From the NCBI RefSeq assembly GCF_030704685.1, contig NZ_JAUZDX010000003.1, positions 62,001-126,000 of the forward strand: a stretch of DNA of 64,000 bases. The letters run 5' to 3'. The notes below the pieces were generated by a model. That model was not told where the DNA came from, made no database searches, and saw nothing but the letters and a program-made list of their open reading frames with translations. Source of the stretch: Acidovorax sp. A1169 (GTDB lineage: Bacteria > Pseudomonadota > Gammaproteobacteria > Burkholderiales > Burkholderiaceae_C). The position numbers and the translations under genes were made by a program. Below are positions 8,331-16,321 of the stretch, piece by piece. The stretch's first letter is position 1. Every line of letters starts with the position of its first letter.

Positions 8331-9604
8331 GCCAGCACCTCGCGCGGGTCGGCAATGCGACCCTTGAGGGCCGAGGCGGCCACGGTGTAGGGCGAGGCCA
8401 GGTACACCTGGGCCGTGGCCGAGCCCATGCGCCCCTTGAAATTGCGCGCCGTGCTGGAAATCACGGTGGTCCCATCGCCCACGCTATCGCCATAGCCGGC
8501 GCAGGCGCCGCAGGTGGTCGGGAACAGCTCGGCACCCGCATCCTCCAGCACCTGCAGCACGCCTTCGGCGCGCGCCGCGGCCTGGTCCTGCTGGCTGGCA
8601 GGCGCCACCATCAGGCGCACCCCACTGGCCACACGCTGGCCGCGCAGCACGCGGGCGGCGGCGCGAAGGTCGTCGAGCTTGGCGCCGGTGCAGGCCCCGA
8701 TGTAGGCCACGTCGATGCGCGTGCCCGCATGCTGGCCCACCGCAGCGGTATTGGCGGGGCTGTGGGGCGCGGCCACCTGGGGTGCCAGGGTGCCGGCGTC
8801 GAAATCATGGCGGGTGAGCGGCGCGCCGGGGTCGGTCGCCCAGGCATCCAGGCCTTGCAGATCGGCTTCTGGCACGCCGTGGGCGGCCAGCCAGTCCCGC
8901 GTGGTCGCGTCGGGGGCGATCAGGCCTGCCTGCGCACCCAGCTCGGCGCTCATGTTCGAGAGCGTCATGCGCTCCTGCATCGACAGGGCCTGCACGGCCG
9001 GGCCGGCAAACTCCACGGCCTGGTACTCGCCGCCGTTCATACCGAAGCGGCCGATCATGTGCAGCATCATGTCCTTGGCGGTCACGCCGGCTGCCAGGTG
9101 CCCGCTCCAGTGCATCTGCAGGGTGTGGGGCACGCGCAGCCAGATCTCGCCCGTGACCACCACGCCCAGCATCTCGGTGCTGCCGATGCCGAACATGTAG
9201 GCACCGAAGGCACCGCCCGTGGGCGAATGCGAGTCGCCCCCCACGCAGAACATGCCGGGGCGGATGTGGCCGTGCTGCGGCACCACCACATGGCAGATGC
9301 CCTGACCGTCGTACACGTGGGGCAAGGCCTGCTCGCGCGCCCAGTCGCGTGCGATGCGCACGATTCGGCGCGACTCCTCATCGCGCTCGGGCAGGTAATG
9401 GTCCATGACCAGCACCACGCGCGACTTGTCCCAGATGGTGGCGCCCAGCTCGTCGAGCATGGGCTTGAGCCGCCGGGGGCCGGACGAGTCGTGGAACATC
9501 GCCAGGTCCACCCGGCAGTTGACGATATCACCCGGCGCCAGCCCGGTGCGCCCGCTCGCGCGGGTCACCAGCTTTTGCGCCAGGGTGCTGGGCTGGAAGG
9601 TCAT
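8327..9604 (-). CDS. aconitase/isopropylmalate isomerase large subunit-type hydro-lyase (LeuC-like)
   Basis: This 425-residue protein is the short homoaconitase/LeuC form. The three [4Fe-4S] ligands are present: C305 in YIGACTGAK and the pair C365/C368 in TTCGACAGYG. The aconitase blocks GGDSHSPTGGAFGAYMFGIGSTE and NFKGRMGS are also present. Substrate loops differ enough from leucine-pathway LeuC that I would not call it leuC, and no leuB or leuA lies nearby. The ATG at 9602-9604 overlaps the stop of the Bug-protein gene (ATGA). Inferred role: stereospecific hydration of a substituted maleate to a substituted malate, feeding the lyase at the end of the operon. Confidence 0.88.
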   Translation of the reverse strand: MTFQPSTLAQKLVTRASGRTGLAPGDIVNCRVDLAMFHDSSGPRRLKPMLDELGATIWDKSRVVLVMDHYLPERDEESRRIVRIARDWAREQALPHVYDGQGICHVVVPQHGHIRPGMFCVGGDSHSPTGGAFGAYMFGIGSTEMLGVVVTGEIWLRVPHTLQMHWSGHLAAGVTAKDMMLHMIGRFGMNGGEYQAVEFAGPAVQALSMQERMTLSNMSAELGAQAGLIAPDATTRDWLAAHGVPEADLQGLDAWATDPGAPLTRHDFDAGTLAPQVAAPHSPANTAAVGQHAGTRIDVAYIGACTGAKLDDLRAAARVLRGQRVASGVRLMVAPASQQDQAAARAEGVLQVLEDAGAELFPTTCGACAGYGDSVGDGTTVISSTARNFKGRMGSATAQVYLASPYTVAASALKGRIADPREVLA

Positions 9605-10554
9605 TCGGGCTTGGCTCCGGCAAAACGCACGACCTTGGCCCAGCGCGGTATCTCGGCCTTGACGAAGCGGGCGAACTCCTCGGGGCTGTTGCCTACGGGC
9701 ACGGCACCCTCGGTCTCCAGGCGCTTTTTCACCTCGGGCGTGGCGATGGCCTGGCGAGCTGCGTCGCTCAGGCGCTTGGCCAACTCGGGGGCCATATTCC
9801 CGGGCCCGAACAGGCCGAACCAGGCGCTCGACTCGTAGCCCGGCAGCACTTCGGAGATCGCTGGCACGTCCGGGAAGGCCGGCAGGCGCCGGGCACTGGT
9901 GACGCCGAGCGCCCTGAGCTTGCCCGCCCGCACCTGCGCCTGGGCGTTGCCCACGGCGGCGAACATCAGCTCCACCTGCCCGGCCAGCACGTCCTGCAGC
10001 GCCGGGGCCGTGCCGCGGTAGGGAATGTTGACGATGTAGGCGCCCGATTGCATCTTGAACGCATCGCCCGCCAGGTGCAGCGAGGAGCCCACGGCACCGA
10101 TGGCGAAATTGAGCTTGCCCGGCCGCGCCTTGGCCAGCGCGATGAGCTCGCGCACGTCCTTGGCCGGCACCGAGGGATTGGCCACCAGGATCGAGGGCGA
10201 GGTTGCCACGCAGGTCAACGGGGTGAAATCCTTGATGGGGTCGAAGGGCAGCGAGGGGTAGAGGCTGGCGTTGATGGCGTGGCTCGTGAAGCTCATGAGC
10301 AGGGTGTTGCCATCGGGCGCGGCCTTGGCCACGGCATCTGCCGCGATGTTGCCGCCGGCGCCCGGACGGTTTTCCACCACCACGGTGCGGCCAAGCTGGC
10401 GCCCCATCTCGCTGGCCAGGTTGCGCGCGAGGGTGTCGGTGGAGCCGCCCGCTGGCGCGCCCACGAGGATGCGTATGGGGGCGTTCTGGGCCAGGGCGTG
10501 CCCCAAGGGCAGCGCCGCTGGCAAGGCCAGCAGCAGTTTTCGGCGTGGGATCAT
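9601..10554 (-). CDS. Bug/TctC-family periplasmic solute-binding protein
   Basis: This 317-residue protein starts MIPRRKLLLALPAALPLGHALAQ, a signal peptide cut after ALA-Q. It continues with PIRILVGAPAGGSTDTLAR, RTVVVENRPGAGGNIAADAVAKAAPDG and the other blocks of the Bug (Bordetella uptake gene)/TctC family. Bug proteins bind carboxylates, amides or aromatic acids in the periplasm and normally deliver them to a TctAB transporter. None is encoded here, so this one may donate to a distant TctAB or act as a sensor. I prefer the start at 10552-10554 to an upstream in-frame Met because the signal peptide begins there. It lies 32 bases after the second ABC ATPase gene. Confidence 0.88.
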   Translation of the reverse strand: MIPRRKLLLALPAALPLGHALAQNAPIRILVGAPAGGSTDTLARNLASEMGRQLGRTVVVENRPGAGGNIAADAVAKAAPDGNTLLMSFTSHAINASLYPSLPFDPIKDFTPLTCVATSPSILVANPSVPAKDVRELIALAKARPGKLNFAIGAVGSSLHLAGDAFKMQSGAYIVNIPYRGTAPALQDVLAGQVELMFAAVGNAQAQVRAGKLRALGVTSARRLPAFPDVPAISEVLPGYESSAWFGLFGPGNMAPELAKRLSDAARQAIATPEVKKRLETEGAVPVGNSPEEFARFVKAEIPRWAKVVRFAGAKPE

Positions 10555-10586
10555 GGTGTGTCTCCGGGTGGGGGCATCTGCGTGCC

Positions 10587-11303
10587 TCAAAGTCCGAGGT
10601 AGGCGCGGCGCAGTTCGTCGCTGCGCAACAGTTCATCGGGCGCACCGGAAAAGCGGATGCTCCCGTTCTCCATCACATAGGCGCGGTCGGCGATCTCCAG
10701 CGACTGGCCCACGTTCTGCTCCACGAGCAGCACGGCCAGGCCCGTGGAGCGCAACTGGCGGATCAGCCCGAACATCTCTTCGACCAATAGGGGCGACAGG
10801 CCCAGCGAGGGCTCGTCCAGGATCAAGAGGCGCGGCTCGGCCATCAGGCCGCGTCCGATGGCCAGCATCTGCTGCTCGCCGCCGCTCATGGTGCCGGCCA
10901 GTTGGGTAATGCGCTCCTTCAGGCGAGGAAAGGTGGCGAACACCTTGTCGATATTCTCGGCACGGCGCTCGCGGGCGCGCGAAAAGCTGCCCAGCGAAAG
11001 GTTTTCGAGCACGCTGAGGTTCGGGAAGATCTTGCGCCCCTCGGGCACCTGGATCAGCCCGGCCTTGACGACCGCCGTGTAGTGCGCACCGCTCAGGTCG
11101 GCGCCGCCGAAGGCCACGCGCCCGGCCCAGGCCGGGTAAATGCCGCAGACCACGTTGTTGAGCGTGGACTTGCCCGCGCCGTTGCTGCCCAGCAGGGCTA
11201 CGGTTTCGCCGGGGTTCACCTGCAGGTCCACCCCACGCAGCACCTCCACGCGGCCATAGCCGCCGCGCAGGCCGGCGATATCAAGCAGTGGGCCCGTGCT
11301 CAT
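10587..11303 (-). CDS. branched-chain-type ABC transporter ATPase (LivF-like)
   Basis: This 238-residue ATPase has Walker A GSNGAGKST (39-47), signature MSGGEQQMLAIGRGL, Walker B LLILDEPSLGLSP, and the VLLVEQNVGQSLEIADRAYVMENG switch segment typical of LivF. It works with the LivG-like ATPase on the two LivHM-type permeases to power uptake of amino acids, amides, urea or aromatic acids. The start at 11301-11303 overlaps the preceding gene's stop by 4 bases. Sequence alone does not give the ligand. Its position in the catabolic operon says it imports the operon's substrate rather than leucine. Confidence 0.92.
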   Translation of the reverse strand: MSTGPLLDIAGLRGGYGRVEVLRGVDLQVNPGETVALLGSNGAGKSTLNNVVCGIYPAWAGRVAFGGADLSGAHYTAVVKAGLIQVPEGRKIFPNLSVLENLSLGSFSRARERRAENIDKVFATFPRLKERITQLAGTMSGGEQQMLAIGRGLMAEPRLLILDEPSLGLSPLLVEEMFGLIRQLRSTGLAVLLVEQNVGQSLEIADRAYVMENGSIRFSGAPDELLRSDELRRAYLGL

Positions 11304-12061
11304 GCGGCCTCCTTGGCGGCCGCAGCGCGCAGGCGCGCCGCCGTGCCATGGCCCAGATAGGCCTCGATCACACGCTCGTCGGATGTCACCGTGGCGGGGT
11401 TGCCCTCGGCGATCAGCTGGCCCTGGGCCAGCACCCACACTTGCTCGGCCAGGTTCATCACGGCCTGCATCACGTGCTCGATCATCAGCACCGTCACACC
11501 GCCCTCTGCAATGCCGCGCACCACGGGAATCATCTCAGCAATCTCCTGGGGATTGAGGCCGGCCAGCACCTCGTCGAGCAGCAACAGGCGCGGCCGGGTG
11601 GCCAGTGCGCGCGCCAGCTCCAGCCGCTTGCGCCCGGCCACGGTGAGGTCCGATGCAGGCTTGTCGAGCTGCGCCGACAGGCCCACGCGCGCCGCCACCT
11701 CGGTGGCCAGTGCCAGGGCCGCCGCGCGGCGCGGCTCGTGCAGGTGGGCGCCCACGGCGATGTTTTCGCGCACCGTCTGGGCTGCAAAGGGCTGCACGAT
11801 CTGGAAGGTGCGGGCCATGCCCAGGCGGGCGTTGAGGTGCGGCGCCTGGCCGGTGATGTCGCGCCCGGCGAACTGCACCGTGCCCGAGTCAGGCTTCACG
11901 AAGCCGGTCATCAGTGCGAACAGCGTGGTCTTGCCAGCGCCATTGGGCCCGATCAGCGCGGTCAGCGAGCCTTCGGGCACCGTGAGACTGACGTTCTGCA
12001 CCGCCTTGAGGCCGCCGAACGACTTGCCCAGCCCCGTGAGGGTCAACAGCTCATTGGCCAT
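11300..12061 (-). CDS. branched-chain-type ABC transporter ATPase (LivG-like)
   Basis: This 253-residue ATPase has Walker A GPNGAGKTT (38-46), Walker B LLLLDEVLAGLNP and the long insert ARTFQIVQPFAAQTVRENI seen in LivG proteins. The signature region reads LTVAGRKRLELARAL instead of the more usual LSYGQQRRLEIARAL, a divergent but recognisable C-loop. The start at 12059-12061 (MANELLTLTG) lies inside the end of the permease gene, an 11-base overlap. Upstream in-frame Met codons give no LivG similarity. It is the first of two ATPases of the operon's ABC importer. Confidence 0.91.
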   Translation of the reverse strand: MANELLTLTGLGKSFGGLKAVQNVSLTVPEGSLTALIGPNGAGKTTLFALMTGFVKPDSGTVQFAGRDITGQAPHLNARLGMARTFQIVQPFAAQTVRENIAVGAHLHEPRRAAALALATEVAARVGLSAQLDKPASDLTVAGRKRLELARALATRPRLLLLDEVLAGLNPQEIAEMIPVVRGIAEGGVTVLMIEHVMQAVMNLAEQVWVLAQGQLIAEGNPATVTSDERVIEAYLGHGTAARLRAAAAKEAA

Positions 12062-13025
12062 GGCGACCTCCCGAACGTTTCCACAGGTCCACCACCGACT
12101 GGCCCAGGCCCGCAATGCCGCGCGGCAGGAACATGACGATGAGCACCAGCACCGTGCCATAGATCACCATGTTGATCCCCGGCAACTGGCCGAACAGGTT
12201 GCGCGTGAGGTCGGCCAGCACGTGCAGCACTAGGGCACCGAGCACCGGACCCCAGATGGTGCCGATGCCGCCCACGATGGCCGCCACCAGCGCTTCCACC
12301 GACGTCACCGACCCATAGGCGATGCCCGGGTCGATGTACTGGAACACCTGCACGTAGAACGCCCCGGCCGCGCCCATAAAGCCACCTGACAAGGCGATGG
12401 CGCCCATCTTCACCGTGAACGGGTTGACGCCGATGGCGCGCGCGGCATCCTCGTTGTCGCGCACGGCCTGCAGCCAGGCGCCGAAGCGCGAGTTGCGCAG
12501 CCACCAGCTCACCAGCAGCGCCAGGGTGACCAGCGCCAGGATCAGGAACACATAGCCCTTGCGGGAGCCGAACTGCATGTTGCCCAGCGACTCCCTGAGC
12601 GGCAGCATCAGCCCCACGCCCGCCCCGGTGAACGGCACCGACAGCGCCAGGATGCGGAACACCTCGGCAAAAGCCAGCGTGACCAGCGCGAAGTACGAGC
12701 CCTTGAGCCCGTAGCGGAACGACAGCCCGCCCACGAACAGTCCGACCAGCGCACTGCCGGCCACCGCCATGGGCAGCGCCAGCCAGGCGTTGATGCCGCC
12801 CTGCATCTGTGCAATGGCCTGGATGTAGGCACCCGTGCCGAAGAACAGCGCATGGCCGAAGGAGAACTGGCCGCCAAAGCCGCCCAGGATGTTCCAGGCC
12901 TGCGCCAGCAAGGCAGCGTACAGCGCCATCATCACGAAGTTGAGCAGCACGCCCGAGTCGGACCAGCCCGTGAGGGCTGCGATGGCCAGTGCGAAGAGGC
13001 CGATGGCCCAAAGTTGCTTGTTCAC
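12051..13025 (-). CDS. branched-chain-type ABC transporter permease (LivM-like)
   Basis: This 324-residue inner-membrane permease has eight or more hydrophobic helices. It includes LNFVMMALYAALLAQAWNILGGFGGQFSFGHALFFGTGAY and the cytoplasmic EAA-like loop AVRDNEDAARAIGVNPFTVKM, diagnostic of LivM. The start is probably GTG at 13023-13025 (VNKQLWAIGLF), which overlaps the LivH-like stop (GTGA) and is preceded by GGAG. No ATG gives a sensible N-terminus. It forms the transport channel with the LivH-like protein. Confidence 0.88.
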   Translation of the reverse strand: MNKQLWAIGLFALAIAALTGWSDSGVLLNFVMMALYAALLAQAWNILGGFGGQFSFGHALFFGTGAYIQAIAQMQGGINAWLALPMAVAGSALVGLFVGGLSFRYGLKGSYFALVTLAFAEVFRILALSVPFTGAGVGLMLPLRESLGNMQFGSRKGYVFLILALVTLALLVSWWLRNSRFGAWLQAVRDNEDAARAIGVNPFTVKMGAIALSGGFMGAAGAFYVQVFQYIDPGIAYGSVTSVEALVAAIVGGIGTIWGPVLGALVLHVLADLTRNLFGQLPGINMVIYGTVLVLIVMFLPRGIAGLGQSVVDLWKRSGGRHGQ

Positions 13026-13894
13026 TGCCTGGCTCCAAAAAGGCCCTGCGGGCGAAACAGCAAGACGGCGATGAAGATGGCGAAGATGCCGATCTGCCCC
13101 AGCGATTCGCCCAGGAACAGCCCCCCGAGCGACTCCACCACCCCGATCAGCAGCCCACCCACCAGCGCGCCGGTGAAGCTGCCCATGCCGCCGAGCACGA
13201 CGATGGTGAAGGCCACCAGCACGAAGCCGCTGCCCACCTGCGGGTTGACGTAGTAGGCCGGCAGCAGGAAGCAGGCGGCCGCCCCCAGGCAGGCCAGGCC
13301 GATGCCGAAGCTCATGGCGTAGACATGGTCCACATGGATGCCCATGAGCTTGGCGCCGTGCTTTTCGCGCGCCACGGCGCGGATGGCGCGGCCCAGGTCG
13401 GTGCGCCCCACGATCCACAGCAGCAGGCCCGAGACCACCAGCGCCCCGGCAAACGACACTAGCTTGGGCAGCGCGATCATGGCCGGCCCGATGGCCACGG
13501 TGGTCAGGGTGTAGCCCGTCTCGATGGTGCGTGTGTCGGACTTGAAGAACAGTAGTGCCAGGTTCTCCATGACGATGGAGATACCCAGCGTGACCAGCAG
13601 GATGTTCTCGTCCTTGCCGTGGCTGGCGCGGTTGATGACCACGCGCTGCAGCACATAGCCCAGGGCGAACATGCCGGGCACGAGGATGGGCAGCGCCAGG
13701 TAGGGATCGATCCCCCAGTGCTGCTTGAGCAGGTAGACGGCGTACAGCGCCAGCATCAGCGACGCGCCATGCGCGAAGTTGATGATGTGCAGCACGCCGT
13801 AGATCAGCGTGAGGCCCAGCGCGATCAGCGCGTAGACCGCGCCGGTCGTCAGGCCGTTGAGGACCGAGGGGAAAAGGATGCTGAGCTCGAACAT
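13022..13894 (-). CDS. branched-chain-type ABC transporter permease (LivH-like)
   Basis: This 290-residue permease starts FPSVLNGLTTGAVYALIALGLTLIYGVLHIINFAHGASLML, a near-textbook LivH N-terminus. The AVAREKHGAKLMGIHVDHVYAMSFGIG coupling loop is clear, and the protein ends FRPQGLFGARQ. It is an inner-membrane subunit of the ABC importer. It follows the binding-protein gene after a 93-base gap that holds a hairpin, and overlaps the LivM-like gene by 4 bases. Confidence 0.93.
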   Translation of the reverse strand: MFELSILFPSVLNGLTTGAVYALIALGLTLIYGVLHIINFAHGASLMLALYAVYLLKQHWGIDPYLALPILVPGMFALGYVLQRVVINRASHGKDENILLVTLGISIVMENLALLFFKSDTRTIETGYTLTTVAIGPAMIALPKLVSFAGALVVSGLLLWIVGRTDLGRAIRAVAREKHGAKLMGIHVDHVYAMSFGIGLACLGAAACFLLPAYYVNPQVGSGFVLVAFTIVVLGGMGSFTGALVGGLLIGVVESLGGLFLGESLGQIGIFAIFIAVLLFRPQGLFGARQ

Positions 13895-13934
13895 GGGTGC
13901 GGTGTCTGCGGCATGTCAGGCAAAGGCGTAGCAT

Positions 13935-13955
13935 GGCGCCAGGCTTTCTGGCGCC
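13935..13955 (-). promoter_or_regulatory. intercistronic hairpin between binding-protein and permease genes
   Basis: A perfect 7-bp inverted repeat GGCGCCA / TGGCGCC encloses a 7-base loop. There is no T-run after it on the minus strand, so it does not look like a full terminator. It lies between the periplasmic binding-protein gene and the permease gene. In many ABC operons an RNA structure at this spot protects the upstream message or dampens read-through, so that binding protein is made in excess. That role here is inference. Confidence 0.55.
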
Positions 13956-13987
13956 GGAAACAGAGATTCAGGCATGGTCTTGGGCTC

Positions 13988-15190
13988 TCAGGCCTTCAGC
14001 GGAAAAAGCGGGTCCGCTTCGCGGTAGTCGCGCGGGATGATGACCTTGATGTCCTTGTTCAGCACCTGGGTCATGAGCGGCTGGGCACCCTGGTTCTGAC
14101 CGGCCACGAACTTCGTGGCGCCGTACGGCATGATGTGGTCGGCAAAGGTGCTCTTTTCCAGCGCGTCGATGATGGCGGCGCGGTCCACCGATTTGGCTCG
14201 CTCCAGCGCATCGGCCAGCAGCCACATGGACGTGTAGGTCATGAACAGCTCGTAGCTGAAGAAAAGGCCCTTGGCCTCCACGCGCTTCTTGAGGTCCTGC
14301 GCCCGCTTGTCCTTGGGGTTGAACCAGTGATTGCAGTCGATGATGCCGTTGGCCGCGTCCGGAAACTCCTTGACGAACTTGTAGCTCGACGCGGCGCCGC
14401 CCAGCACCGAATAGATGGCCTTGGGCGTGACCTTTTGCTGCTGCATGGTGCGCACCAGCAGCGCGTACTCGTTGTAGTAGTTGGCGGGGATCACGATGTC
14501 GGGGTTGATCGCCTTCATGCGCAGCACGATGTTGTTGAAGTCGCGCGTGGGGTTGGCGTGCTTGACGACCTCCTTGACCTCGTAGCCGTAGCCCGGCAGC
14601 TCGCGCGCCAGCAACTGGGCCGTGCCCGAGCCGAACAGCGACTCTTCATGGATGATCATTACCGTCTTGGCGGGCTTGCCGGCCGCGGTGTTGAGCACGT
14701 GCAGGTTGGCCACGGCGGTTTCGGCGCATTTCTTGTAGCCGGGGCCGAAGCGGAAGGTGTTCTTCAGCCCGCGCTCCACGATCTGGTCGGCCACGCCCAC
14801 GTCCACGATGTGCGGCAGGTTGTACTTGGCGGCCGCCTGCGTGGTCGCCAGGCAGATGGCCGAGGCAAACGCCCCCACCACGGCGGACACGCCCGCCTCG
14901 TTCATCTTCTCCACCTCGGCCGCGCCTGCCTGGGGCTGGGATTGCGCATCGCCCAGCAGGGCCTCGAGTTTGGCGCCGCCCAGCGACTTGATGCCGCCGG
15001 CCTTGTTGATGTCCTCGATGGCCATCATCGCGCCTTCACGGCACTGCTGGCCCGAGTAGGCCAGCGCGCCCGTCACGGGGTGCAGCACCCCTACCTTGAC
15101 TGCCTTGGCCTGTGCGCCGCCCACCAGGGGGAAGGCCAGGGCCGATGCGGCGGCGGCCGACTGGGATAGGAAATGGCGGCGGTTGCTCAT
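13988..15190 (-). CDS. branched-chain-type ABC transporter periplasmic substrate-binding protein
   Basis: This 400-residue protein starts MSNRRHFLSQSAAAASALAFPLVGGAQA, a signal peptide with an RR pair that could be Tat-type. A type I periplasmic binding fold (Peripla_BP_6) follows: KVGVLHPVTGALAYSGQQCREGAMMAIEDINKAGGI. It resembles binding proteins for amides, urea and aromatic acids as much as leucine-binding protein, so the ligand is open. The start at 15188-15190 has an AAGGAG site 7 bases upstream. It is the first structural gene after the GntR regulator, 43 bases downstream of it, and captures the operon's substrate in the periplasm. Confidence 0.92.
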   Translation of the reverse strand: MSNRRHFLSQSAAAASALAFPLVGGAQAKAVKVGVLHPVTGALAYSGQQCREGAMMAIEDINKAGGIKSLGGAKLEALLGDAQSQPQAGAAEVEKMNEAGVSAVVGAFASAICLATTQAAAKYNLPHIVDVGVADQIVERGLKNTFRFGPGYKKCAETAVANLHVLNTAAGKPAKTVMIIHEESLFGSGTAQLLARELPGYGYEVKEVVKHANPTRDFNNIVLRMKAINPDIVIPANYYNEYALLVRTMQQQKVTPKAIYSVLGGAASSYKFVKEFPDAANGIIDCNHWFNPKDKRAQDLKKRVEAKGLFFSYELFMTYTSMWLLADALERAKSVDRAAIIDALEKSTFADHIMPYGATKFVAGQNQGAQPLMTQVLNKDIKVIIPRDYREADPLFPLKA

Positions 15191-15233
15191 GGGCGTTCTC
15201 CTTGGGGGGATGGTCGAGGGGGGATCGTTGTAA

Positions 15234-16052
15234 TCAGTGGAACTGGGCCGACAGCTCTTTGCTGACCCAGACCTTGGCATCGATGCTGCCCACGCGGGAC
15301 AGCTGCATCTCGTATTCATAGCGGTCCGGCCGGTACAGGCCGTGCAGCCACTGCACGGGCCGCTCCTGGTCGTCGTAGATCAGGCGCCGCACGGCCAGCA
15401 GGGCCGAGCCCACCGAGACATCGAGGTGGCGGGCCACCACGGCATCGGCCAGCCTGGCGGAAATGGTCTGGTGGGCGCGGCCGACCTTCACGCCGGATTC
15501 CTCCAGCAGCACCAGGATGGGCTTGCGCGCGAGTTCGCGGCGGCCAAACTGGCGGGCGATGTCGGCCGGTACATAGGTGGTGATGTGCGAGAGCGGGCCT
15601 TCGCGCGTGCTGCGCACCCGCACCGCCTTCTGCACCGAATCCCCCACGGTAATCTGCAAGGCCCCCGCCACGGCGCGCGAGGCGGTCACCGTCTCCACGT
15701 CGAGCACCTTGACGGACGTGCGCAGGCCCATGCTGACCAGGTTTTCGAGCAGGCCGGTAAGCTGGGCGCGGTTGCTGTGGGGGTGGCTCTCCTGGCCGCC
15801 CTGCCCTGCGTCGGGCTGGGGCACGGGCCGGGTGCCCCTGCCGGGCTGGCGGGAGATCAGGCCCTCGCCCTGCAACAGCTCCAGTGCACGGCGTACCGTC
15901 ACGCGCGCCACGGAGAACTGCTGCATCAGCGCCAGCTCGCCCGGCAGGCCCGCGGCAAAACAGCCTTCCTGCAACTGCTCGCGCAGCACCAGGTAGATCT
16001 GGTGGTACTTGGGCAGTGGCAGCTTCGGCGACATGGGCCCATCGTCAAACAT
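15234..16052 (-). CDS. GntR/HutC-family transcriptional regulator with UTRA domain
   Basis: This 272-residue protein has an N-terminal winged helix-turn-helix (QIYLVLREQLQEGCFAAGLPGELALMQQFSVARVTVRRALELLQGEGLISRQPGRGT, about residues 15-72). A C-terminal UTRA ligand-binding domain follows (SHITTYVPADIARQFGRRELARKPILVLLEESGVKVGRAHQTISARLAD). HutC-type regulators usually repress catabolic operons until the substrate or an intermediate binds. The ATG at 16050-16052 is preferred; a second Met at 16034 is possible. It is the promoter-proximal gene of the operon and faces a cluster of dyads just upstream, so autoregulation together with the whole operon is likely. Confidence 0.88.
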   Translation of the reverse strand: MFDDGPMSPKLPLPKYHQIYLVLREQLQEGCFAAGLPGELALMQQFSVARVTVRRALELLQGEGLISRQPGRGTRPVPQPDAGQGGQESHPHSNRAQLTGLLENLVSMGLRTSVKVLDVETVTASRAVAGALQITVGDSVQKAVRVRSTREGPLSHITTYVPADIARQFGRRELARKPILVLLEESGVKVGRAHQTISARLADAVVARHLDVSVGSALLAVRRLIYDDQERPVQWLHGLYRPDRYEYEMQLSRVGSIDAKVWVSKELSAQFH

Positions 16053-16056
16053 CCCT

Positions 16057-16114
16057 AATGTCCTGTCAATGAGACATTTGAGGCTATTTGGTCCTGTTTT
16101 AAGGACATTTGTCC
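16057..16114. promoter_or_regulatory. cluster of dyads upstream of the GntR gene (candidate operator)
   Basis: Within 60 bases just upstream of the GntR start are three dyads built from related half-sites. They are TGTC(16064)-5 bases-GACA(16073), nested in AATGTC...GACATT (16057-16078); GTCCT...AGGAC (16091-16106); and GGACA-TT-TGTCC (16103-16114). Repeated half-sites right before the regulator gene are what an autoregulated GntR/UTRA repressor would need. Whether the protein binds them is inference. Confidence 0.55.
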
Positions 16115-16321
16115 CCAATAGCGACCGGCTGCAAGGCGCTCCCATTTTTGGAGCATGATCGCGCACCTGTTAGGGGCCTGGAAAGGCACCATGCACCGCC
16201 GTGGAGCACCCAGTCGCAGCCCCCGCCACAGCGATTTGGGGGAACGCATGCGTCGTTCATCGGGGTTTACCCCCGGAAGGCAACAACGCTCGGTCTTTTG
16301 TCTCGCGCGCCCACCGATCAA
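16115..16321. other. divergent intergenic region, no gene recognised
   Basis: This is the middle of the 330-base gap (16053-16382) between the divergent GntR and TetR genes. No open frame with family similarity and no RNA gene was seen. The gap holds the dyads next to GntR and the promoter next to TetR, each listed separately. Confidence 0.6.

Noticed and set aside
7827..9604. Calling these genes leuC and leuD of leucine synthesis
   Set aside because: The substrate loop is not YLRT, no leuA or leuB is near, and the pair lies inside a catabolic operon.
16064..16069. TTGACA on the minus strand as the GntR promoter -35
   Set aside because: It lies only 12 bases before the chosen ATG, too close for a -10 and a start site upstream of translation. 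It is better read as part of the dyad.
16261..16275. CGGGG-TTTA-CCCCCG hairpin in the GntR-TetR gap
   Set aside because: Five base pairs in GC-rich DNA, no T-run and no clear relation to either promoter.
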